Of a DNA stretch of 64,000 bases, positions 57,253-64,000 are shown one piece after another. Positions within the stretch are counted from its first letter, which is position 1. Each line of letters opens with the position of its first letter. Source of the DNA: Pontiella agarivorans. GTDB taxonomy: Bacteria > Verrucomicrobiota > Kiritimatiellia > Kiritimatiellales > Pontiellaceae. The notes under the pieces are model-generated. The model did no database searches and was not told the origin of the DNA. It saw nothing but the letters and a program-made list of their open reading frames with translations. The position numbers and the translations under genes are program-made. Location: the NCBI RefSeq assembly GCF_034531395.1, contig NZ_JARVCO010000012.1, positions 1,116,001-1,180,000 of the forward strand, read 5' to 3'.

Positions 57253-60200
57253 TTAGGGCTGCGTGATTTGAAGTCGGAAAAAAAGTTTTTCTTTGGCTGA
57301 ACCGTCGAGAGTCTGTTCGGCAAGGTTATAAGCAGGATTGGTAGTGGCTGCGCTCGAATAGGACGACCAGTTGGTGAGCCAGGGGCCTGAAACGAGGTTT
57401 GTGGTCCATTCCTGAATATAGCCGATGCCGGGGTTGCTGTGGACCAGCTGAGGATGCGCGAAGCCGACGGAGCTGTCCGGATAAAAATTAATCCGGGGGG
57501 AGAGCGGCATGGAGCCGGCATCTTTCGGATCGCCGTTGAGGGCATATTCGATTTGATCCGCTGCGCCGTCGCCGTCGGTGTCGGCCCAGGAGTTTCCGGG
57601 GAGTCCGTTTGTGCTGGAAAATTCGCCCCATCCGTTGTCCGGAAAAAAAGGTTCGCTCAGCTCGAGGTCGATAAAGCGCCAGAGTCCGAGCGGGACATTG
57701 ATTGTGGCGGAGTTCCCGGACACCGGGAAAACGGTGCCGTCCAGGACATCGGTCACGGCAATCGGCGAAACGGTATTGAAACGGACGGTTGCGGTGCGGC
57801 TTTTCGGATTGAGGTATCCGCTGTCGACCAGGGTGAGACGCAGATGGGTGGGGGAGGTCTGCGCTACGATCCAGGCAATATCGCCGCTGACGGTGACGGG
57901 CAGGCGGGATGCGCTGTTGGTGATGGCGTTGGCCACAGTGGTGTAGAACGTATCCGCAGCGTTGGTTGCGGTGCCGTCGCTGGAAATATAATACCGCCCG
58001 TTGCTGATAAACTCCTGCATAATGTTTTTATACATGGGATGAAGATGATCAGTCATGCGGCCGCGGGCGGCATTGGTGTTGGCAAATACGCCGTCCTGCA
58101 CCGGGGTCACCAGTACGGTGCCGTTCGGATAGGGCGGAATAAAATTCTGACGGCGGTCTTTCACGCCGGCGGCATAGCGCGAGAAATCCCATGCGGTGTT
58201 CGGGGCGGCCGGCCAGGTTCCGTTCATGCGGCTGAATACAAACGGGTTGTTCTGTTCGAAGGACTGATCGTAGAAGGTGGTCCATTTGTTGTTTTCACCG
58301 TCCTCGAGATAGTGTTCATCCGGATCATGCATGCTGAGATGAACCGGGTTGAAACTGACAATTTCTTCACGTTTCGGCACAAACAGCGCACCTTTGGCGA
58401 CGAGTTCCCAGGCGAGGCTTTGGTAGTCGGCATCCACATATGTAACGTTCAGCATGGTTGCTCCGCCGGCCAGATTGTAAACCATATTACGCAGAAAATG
58501 GTTCGGAAGGCGCTGGTAGGAGTGTTGGCGCGCGCGGTCGAAGCTGGGGTTGTCGCGGGAGCAGCGCATACCCCAGCTGTCGAGTGCCCCGCTGGCCCAC
58601 AGGCCCATACGTCCAACCACACTCAACTCGCAGGTTTTGTCTGTAGTTTCTTCCAGCAGCGAAGTGAATACTTCTGAAAATTCGCCGTTGCGTATGCGCT
58701 CCCAGGCCGGGAGGTAAACCGCGCCCTGCCAGAAGATATTTTTGTTACGGATGAAAATATTGGCGTTGTTGGTCCGGGCGTATTCTGCCAACGGATAAAA
58801 ACGGTCTTCCATAACCTTTGCGAAGGCTTCGGATGATCCGTTCATTTCCGGCCAGATGAGGCAGGTTTTTTCGCCGTTCTGCAGATCAATGATGCCTTTA
58901 AGCGTATCCAGACTGTAATAGTAGGGATCGTTGCCGTGACCGCCCCACATGGCGATGCCTTCGCCGCCGTCATCCTCGGCCCCTACCTGAGAAAGAATCC
59001 ATGCTTCGGTTTTGGTGTAGCTGCGACGGCTGTCGCGTTTGTCACGGTACTCGGGATTGGTTGCTAGCACGGTATCGCGGTTCCAATCGTCGGGATCCTG
59101 TGCAAAGCTGTCCCAGTAATAGTTCATGAAAACCGGCGTGTCCGAATAGGATATGACATCCTGGGCGACGGGATGAGTCGGGCTGGCGGCCGTCAGAATG
59201 ACTTCCACCGGATCGCGCTCCCATGCCGGTTTGGTGAAGGTGCTGAGCTGCGCTTTCGTCTGAGCCGTATTGGCGATAATGGCGGCAATTTTTCCGGGAG
59301 GATTCAGCGCTTCAAAGGCGGGCAGCCAGTTGGAATGCCGGGTGTCGATGATGTGGATACAGCTGCCGCCGCTTTGGGCCGAGGCAAGTACGATTTTTCC
59401 GGAATCCGGATCCTGCCAGAGATCGTTGAAGGCATAGGAGCACTGATAGTTTGCGGCTGAGCTGACGATGTTGCTGTCGCCGCTGGGTGTGGCGATGGAG
59501 AGGGTGGCGCCGCAGAGTACAAAATATTTAAAACTGTCGCCGTCGGGATAGCTGGCCACCTGTGTTACACGGTAGCCCGCAGAGCCTTTGTTGCCGGTGA
59601 TTACCCACTCATTCTGTTCGCCGGAGCGCGGATCAAAATGCACGATCGAGTCTCCGTTGAGGGCGGAGGAGCCGATGATGAGCTCGTCGTTTCCGTCGCC
59701 GTCGGGATCCATCACACGCAGGTCGCCGGAAACTTTCGGGCCGTTCACATCCACCGTTAGATACGGCATATCGGCGAGCGGATCAAAGAGGTAGAAAACA
59801 CCATTATCCTGCATGTGGCTCATGCTGCCGAGCAGAGCCAGCTTTTCGACGCCGTTGGTTATGAACGGGCGCAGGAAGTTGGCATTATGATATTTATCCG
59901 GCGGCGCGGTATTCCCCCAGGTGTTGGCAATGGAGTAGGGATGAGAATCCACCGATTTAACCGGAGCTCCCGCCGCATCGATATAGTGAATGAATTTGTC
60001 GAAAGCGCCGCAGACGACATAAGGCGTCCCATTGGAATGCACCGTGCAGACGGCATACATCGGCGGAAGATGTCCGCCGTCATTCGGCACATAATTCCAG
60101 ACATTGGAACCGGTGGAGCTGTCGACGCAGTAGACCCGTCCGTCGGCATTGGCAACGAGAATTTCGTCGGTGCCGTCGCCGGTGAGATCGTCGCACCAGA

Positions 60201-61086
60201 GATCATGATTCATGTAGCCCGAGAGGTGGTTGGTCCAGAGGGCGGTGCCGTCCCAGGTCATGCCGATCAGGGCCCCTTCGTAGCTGCTTCCGATGAGCAG
60301 GGTATTTGTATCGACGGCGGCTGTACGTACTTTCTGGATGGTCCAGCCGGTATCGATAGAGGTCAACGGTTGCGGCATATTATGATCGATGCCGGTTGAA
60401 AGCATGACATTGTCCACTATACCGCCACTGCCGTTTTCTGTGGCCAAGCGGATTCCGATATAGTCATATTCGCTGATATCATCCAGCCCGCTGCTGAAAG
60501 AGGATAACGGCAGATCAACCGAAAAGGTCTGGTTCAGGCCGGCTGTTCCGGTGAATGTTCCGCGCGATTGATTGGCTTCGGTGGTGCTGTAGGTGCCGTT
60601 CAGCAGGTCGGTGTAGGCCGTTGTGCCGTCCAGTGTGCCGATTTTTGGTGAGGCGTAATTGATGCCGACAAAAAATTTGCCGCTTTCCGGTGTACCCGTT
60701 TTTTTCCAGGCAATGACCTGATAAGTCAGATTAAGCTGTGTGCCGGTGGCGTCGGATGGAGGCATCCAGTCGATGGATAAGTGCACAACATTTCCAGAGG
60801 CGGATCCGATGGAAACCACCTGAGCCAGTCCAGCCTGCGAGCGGGTTGCGGTGTTCGATGCACTTCCGTTGCTGAGATCCCAGCTGCCTTTATGGTCCCA
60901 GCCGGCATCGAGTTCATCGAAGGAGGTTTCATTACTTCCGGTGTTCGCTTCGGTGATGCCGGATGAGAAGGGACCGTCGACGAGAAAATCGCCATAGACT
61001 TTTCCAATCATTGGAAGCAGCATCACCGTTGCAAGGCTGCAGAGCTTTCTGCTGGATATCCGAATTTTCCTCTTTGACTTGTGCAT
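57253..61086 (-). CDS. Large lambda-carrageenase-type glycoside hydrolase (GH150-like) with added domains
   Basis: 1277 residues from the second ATG (61086), which has AAGGAGG 7 bases upstream; the first ATG (61092) overlaps the ribosome site. Signal peptide, then an extra N-terminal jelly-roll domain (residues ~35-240, DELDAGWDHKGSWDLSNGSA), a propeller (LTGDGTDEILVANADGRVYC) and the hydrolase-like region with WGGHGNDPYYYSLDT, ETTDKTCELSVVGRMGLW, WGMRCSRDNPSFDRARQHSY and ALFVPKREEIVSFNPVHLSM, matching the neighbour at 53338 throughout. The C-terminus has a calcium-binding repeat (DTDGDGAADQIEYALNGDP) and a small sandwich ending EKLFFRLQITQP. Secreted; the substrate is inferred. Confidence 0.7.
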   Translation of the reverse strand: MHKSKRKIRISSRKLCSLATVMLLPMIGKVYGDFLVDGPFSSGITEANTGSNETSFDELDAGWDHKGSWDLSNGSASNTATRSQAGLAQVVSIGSASGNVVHLSIDWMPPSDATGTQLNLTYQVIAWKKTGTPESGKFFVGINYASPKIGTLDGTTAYTDLLNGTYSTTEANQSRGTFTGTAGLNQTFSVDLPLSSFSSGLDDISEYDYIGIRLATENGSGGIVDNVMLSTGIDHNMPQPLTSIDTGWTIQKVRTAAVDTNTLLIGSSYEGALIGMTWDGTALWTNHLSGYMNHDLWCDDLTGDGTDEILVANADGRVYCVDSSTGSNVWNYVPNDGGHLPPMYAVCTVHSNGTPYVVCGAFDKFIHYIDAAGAPVKSVDSHPYSIANTWGNTAPPDKYHNANFLRPFITNGVEKLALLGSMSHMQDNGVFYLFDPLADMPYLTVDVNGPKVSGDLRVMDPDGDGNDELIIGSSALNGDSIVHFDPRSGEQNEWVITGNKGSAGYRVTQVASYPDGDSFKYFVLCGATLSIATPSGDSNIVSSAANYQCSYAFNDLWQDPDSGKIVLASAQSGGSCIHIIDTRHSNWLPAFEALNPPGKIAAIIANTAQTKAQLSTFTKPAWERDPVEVILTAASPTHPVAQDVISYSDTPVFMNYYWDSFAQDPDDWNRDTVLATNPEYRDKRDSRRSYTKTEAWILSQVGAEDDGGEGIAMWGGHGNDPYYYSLDTLKGIIDLQNGEKTCLIWPEMNGSSEAFAKVMEDRFYPLAEYARTNNANIFIRNKNIFWQGAVYLPAWERIRNGEFSEVFTSLLEETTDKTCELSVVGRMGLWASGALDSWGMRCSRDNPSFDRARQHSYQRLPNHFLRNMVYNLAGGATMLNVTYVDADYQSLAWELVAKGALFVPKREEIVSFNPVHLSMHDPDEHYLEDGENNKWTTFYDQSFEQNNPFVFSRMNGTWPAAPNTAWDFSRYAAGVKDRRQNFIPPYPNGTVLVTPVQDGVFANTNAARGRMTDHLHPMYKNIMQEFISNGRYYISSDGTATNAADTFYTTVANAITNSASRLPVTVSGDIAWIVAQTSPTHLRLTLVDSGYLNPKSRTATVRFNTVSPIAVTDVLDGTVFPVSGNSATINVPLGLWRFIDLELSEPFFPDNGWGEFSSTNGLPGNSWADTDGDGAADQIEYALNGDPKDAGSMPLSPRINFYPDSSVGFAHPQLVHSNPGIGYIQEWTTNLVSGPWLTNWSSYSSAATTNPAYNLAEQTLDGSAKEKLFFRLQITQP

Positions 61087-61421
61087 GGTCATCCCTCCTT
61101 AATTAAAATCTTTTATGACAGATTGATTGAAGATAACGGGTTTTTTAGAGGGTTAGCTATAGGTTAAAACGTATTGTTTATGCGGATAACCGCCATATAT
61201 ACCTCGCTGGAGGCGGGGTGGTGGTGCTGCGACAGAACGGGACATAGGCGGGGATTTTGTCTGGCTGGCAAGATTTCGCATCTTTCTTGCAATATGCCGT
61301 ATAGCCTGATCGCTCAGAATACGCTCTTATTTCCTTTTTTAGGCAATCTGCATTAGCAGAAACGCTCCTTCCATATGATAAACGGATGCGAATCCGTATA
61401 ACTCCAAAAGGAAATATCAGG
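61087..61421. other. Divergent promoter region
   Basis: 335 bases between the divergent carrageenase-like gene and the 814-residue gene, without a gene. It must hold promoters for both. A GNRA-loop hairpin (ACGGAT GCGA ATCCGT, 61382-61397) lies about 25 bases before the plus-strand start and could shape its leader. No clear -35/-10 pair or operator stands out. Confidence 0.5.
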
Positions 61422-63863
61422 ATGAAAATTAGAACACGATATGCTTTCGCATTGGGCCTGGGTCTGGTGCAGGCTGCAGCGGTACAGGCCGCTACCGTCA
61501 ATTTTACTGCCGCCGAGGGGTATGTGACCGGGCCCCTGGATAACAACAGCAACTGGAGTGCGGCCCAATGGACTGTTGATGCCGTTGCCGGCAGCTGTAC
61601 CGAAGATGGCTATAACAATGCGGTGTATACGGCCGAACAGGGTGTGTTTACTGAGGGCAAGGCGTACAGGGTGTCCGCCACATTCACTTTTCAGGATTCT
61701 TTCAATGTAACGAATGCACTCCGGAAGCCATTCTTTAATACCGGTTTTGCCGATACCAATGAGGTGGACAGTCTGAATAATCAGCTCGTGCTTTCATTTG
61801 ATCGCAATGGAACAGGGTTTGACATCGACCTGCAGACCGACTGGGGTTCTGGTGGAGGTGACAATGTGACCGGAGCGTCCGGCAGTGCCAGTGACACCTT
61901 TTCAACTGCGGATGTGGGTATTGTGCGTGGAGATGATGAGGGCAGCTCGGATCTGGTAAGCGATCGTATTCAGCTGACTTTTCAGCTGATCGCCGGTGAA
62001 ACAACGAATGACTGGACGGGGACCGCTGTGGTAACCAACCTGGATACCGGAGTTGAAATTGGCGGCTTTACGGAAAGCGGACTGAGTTTTGATGCTTCTG
62101 AGCTTTACGGTTCTATCGGAGTAGGACAAAGCGACAGTAATGCAGCTGTCACTAACCGTACGGTCCATTCTTTCTCGTTTAATACGTTTGTTCCCCCGGA
62201 ACCTCCGCCGGTGATTGTGCAGTGGGGGAATATCGGCGGCGATGCGGGCATCGTTACCAATGATACTTCCAACGGAAAACCTTATCCCACGACGTACACC
62301 GCAGGTGCTGTTCACAGCCCGACCAATGTGGCTTATTACACCAACAGCACAGACCGTACTCCGGATTACAATCTTGCGGTATCTGAAGCGTACGGAACGG
62401 CTTTTGTGAAAAACGGAGGCGATTACATACAGCTGGGTAAAAATAAAGAGTTCTATGAAGGCATGGTGGTCTGGGAAAACTTTCTGACGAACAACACATT
62501 CGTTAAAACGCTGGCCGCTGAGGTTCAGGGAACCGGCGCGGGCTTCATTGCAGAAAGTAATTCCACATACCGTTTCGTGATCCAGAAAGGAACCGGCGAA
62601 TGGTACGCCAGTGAGCCGACCGTTTTTGATAAGGGATTCACTTCCGGTGCCGATGTGGAGGCGGATGCGCTGAGCTGGTATGATTTTACTCCGATTACCG
62701 CAGGATCAGCAACCGTCGGTACGACGATTGAAGACATCGATATGACCGATGTTAAGGCTGTTGGTGTTTACGGTCTGATGGGTGGAATCACGAATGGCAA
62801 GTTCCAGGCGTTCAATGTGCGCTACTTCAAAGCAACGGCGGTTCCGGGACCGACTTCAACGACGCTGCTGCAGTGGGGGGCACCGGGCGGAGAGCTCGAT
62901 ATTGTTACGGCAAATGTCACCCTCGGCGAGGCGCCTTATCCGACAACTTATGTGGATGGCGAAACCAACAGTCCGGTCGTCGGTGCGGATTATTATCCCA
63001 ACAACACGGATCGTTCGCCGCTCTTTAACTATGCCTGCGGTGCGGCATATGGCGGGGCACAGGTCTATGATATTGAAGACGGTGATGCCATTCATTTCGG
63101 CAAAGGAGTGGAAGAATATGAAGCTATGGTGACCTGGGAAGACTTCCTGCAGGAACCGACGCTGGTTCAGAACCTCGAGCTGGATATCCGCACTCAGAAC
63201 AGTGCCACAAACGGTGCGGTACGCTTCCTGGTGAAAAGTGCCTCCAGCGGAAACTGGTATGCCAGTGAAGCTTTTGAGGTGGTTAAAGCATATGCCACGC
63301 TAAACGGATCGCTCTCCAGTCTGTCCTGGTATGAATTCACGCCGCACGATGGCGGAACGGCGTCCGTCGGTGCTGCTGCGGTAATTGATACGGAAGATAT
63401 TGCGGCGGTAGGTTATTACGCTGTTGTTCAGGGTTCTGGCGGATATCTGGCCGTACAGGTTCGTTCCTTCAAGGCGGTCGGAATTACCGGTTCGCTGCCG
63501 ACCGCGTACGATCTCTGGGCCGCAGGTCAGGGGGTTACGGGAGCTGATAGCGATGATGATGATGGAGACGGTCTCAGCAACTTCGGCGAATATGTATTCG
63601 GCGGCAATCCGGTTCTTCCGTCCGGAGCGAATGATCAGGGAGCACAGCCCGAATTCGATGCAGCGACCGGCGTATATACCGTCTCACTGGTAGGCGACAG
63701 CTCGATCGAAGCCTATGTTGTGTCGACTACGGATCTGCTTCTCGGAGAGTGGACGACCAATGAAACCATTACAGTAACGGTGGATGATGGTGAGCTGAGT
63801 GAATACACCACAAACCTCGGAACTGGAGAGAACAAGAAGTTTATTAAGCTCGAAGTAAAATAA
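61422..63863 (+). CDS. Secreted multidomain beta-sandwich protein
   Basis: 814 residues from ATG 61422 (MKIRTRYAFALGLG). Signal peptide ~1-24. Residues ~25-260 are a domain homologous to the PEP-CTERM protein at 56302 (NFTAAEGYVTGPLDNNSNW, LIAGETTNDWTG, ELYGSIGVGQSDSNAAVTNR). Two tandem ~205-residue repeats follow, opening VQWGNIGGDAGIVTNDTSNG and LQWGAPGGELDIVTANVTLG, each with YPTTY, NSTDRTPDYN/NNTDRSPLFN and WYASE. Then a calcium-binding linker (DSDDDDGDGLSNFGEYVFG) and a terminal sandwich (FIKLEVK). No catalytic motif is visible; carbohydrate binding is inferred. It is divergent from the large carrageenase-like gene. Confidence 0.75.
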   Translation: MKIRTRYAFALGLGLVQAAAVQAATVNFTAAEGYVTGPLDNNSNWSAAQWTVDAVAGSCTEDGYNNAVYTAEQGVFTEGKAYRVSATFTFQDSFNVTNALRKPFFNTGFADTNEVDSLNNQLVLSFDRNGTGFDIDLQTDWGSGGGDNVTGASGSASDTFSTADVGIVRGDDEGSSDLVSDRIQLTFQLIAGETTNDWTGTAVVTNLDTGVEIGGFTESGLSFDASELYGSIGVGQSDSNAAVTNRTVHSFSFNTFVPPEPPPVIVQWGNIGGDAGIVTNDTSNGKPYPTTYTAGAVHSPTNVAYYTNSTDRTPDYNLAVSEAYGTAFVKNGGDYIQLGKNKEFYEGMVVWENFLTNNTFVKTLAAEVQGTGAGFIAESNSTYRFVIQKGTGEWYASEPTVFDKGFTSGADVEADALSWYDFTPITAGSATVGTTIEDIDMTDVKAVGVYGLMGGITNGKFQAFNVRYFKATAVPGPTSTTLLQWGAPGGELDIVTANVTLGEAPYPTTYVDGETNSPVVGADYYPNNTDRSPLFNYACGAAYGGAQVYDIEDGDAIHFGKGVEEYEAMVTWEDFLQEPTLVQNLELDIRTQNSATNGAVRFLVKSASSGNWYASEAFEVVKAYATLNGSLSSLSWYEFTPHDGGTASVGAAAVIDTEDIAAVGYYAVVQGSGGYLAVQVRSFKAVGITGSLPTAYDLWAAGQGVTGADSDDDDGDGLSNFGEYVFGGNPVLPSGANDQGAQPEFDAATGVYTVSLVGDSSIEAYVVSTTDLLLGEWTTNETITVTVDDGELSEYTTNLGTGENKKFIKLEVK

Positions 63864-63883
63864 ACTATTAGTGGAGTGTATCG

Positions 63884-63913
63884 AAAAAGGCGTCCTTCGG
63901 GGCGCCTTTTTTT
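63884..63913 (+). terminator. Terminator of the multidomain secreted protein
   Basis: Stem AAAGGCGTCC / GGGCGCCTTT with a TTCG loop and seven or more T, 20 bases after the stop codon. The remaining 87 bases of the window hold nothing recognisable. Confidence 0.88.
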
Positions 63914-64000
63914 ATGACGGAATAACGAATGTCTTTTACGGCAAACCATATAGTGTTATTGCTCTCAAAACCGCACCATAGACGATATGAATGGAACGGC

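Overview
The window looks like part of the chromosome of a marine, polysaccharide-degrading member of the Kiritimatiellota (PVC group, Pontiella-like). The pointers are two PEP-CTERM proteins, an S1 sulfatase beside a sodium:solute symporter and a XylR-type regulator, secreted proteins ending in calcium-binding repeats plus a small beta-sandwich, GTP-dependent PEP carboxykinase, a V-type ATPase operon of the E/DUF2764/A/B/D/I/K kind, and a complete Na+-NQR operon. This assignment is inferred from gene content; no rRNA or tRNA gene is present.

Layout. 1-6.3 kb: pepA (cut by the window edge), a small lipoprotein, a membrane-anchored glycosidase-like/TPR fusion and the primary sigma factor RpoD with a histone-H1-like tail. 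6.5-8.4 kb: pckG. 9.1-13.7 kb: sulfatase island (SSS symporter, sulfatase, a decayed second symporter, XylR/AraC regulator). 13.9-16.4 kb: purM, NIF3-like protein, rubredoxin-like protein. 16.4-21.6 kb: a very large secreted beta-helix gene interrupted by one in-frame TGA. 21.7-29 kb: V-ATPase operon. 29-34 kb: glutaminyl-cyclase-like M28 lipoprotein, recA, SulP transporter, PPK2. 34-39.6 kb: nqrABCDEF. 39.9-47.4 kb: prenyl synthase, KamA-like radical SAM enzyme, SelO, esterase, an IS4 remnant, exonuclease III and MYG1. 47.5-63.9 kb: accessory region with PEP-CTERM and other secreted proteins, NhaC and MFS transporters, a TIM-barrel isomerase, and two long paralogous proteins best explained as GH150-type lambda-carrageenases.

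How the genes may fit together. The two carrageenase-like enzymes, the sulfatase, the symporter and the XylR regulator fit degradation of sulfated galactans. Na+-NQR, a V-ATPase whose c subunit carries a Na+-type ligand set, NhaC and the SSS symporter together suggest sodium-based energetics.

The most unusual signal is not a gene. A spaced palindrome, TTCCA-N5-TGGAA, occurs 16 times in 64 kb, against about 0.06 expected by chance. It lies in genes in several reading frames and in gaps between genes, and looks like a genome-wide recognition sequence (uptake signal, nucleoid or chromosome-organisation site).
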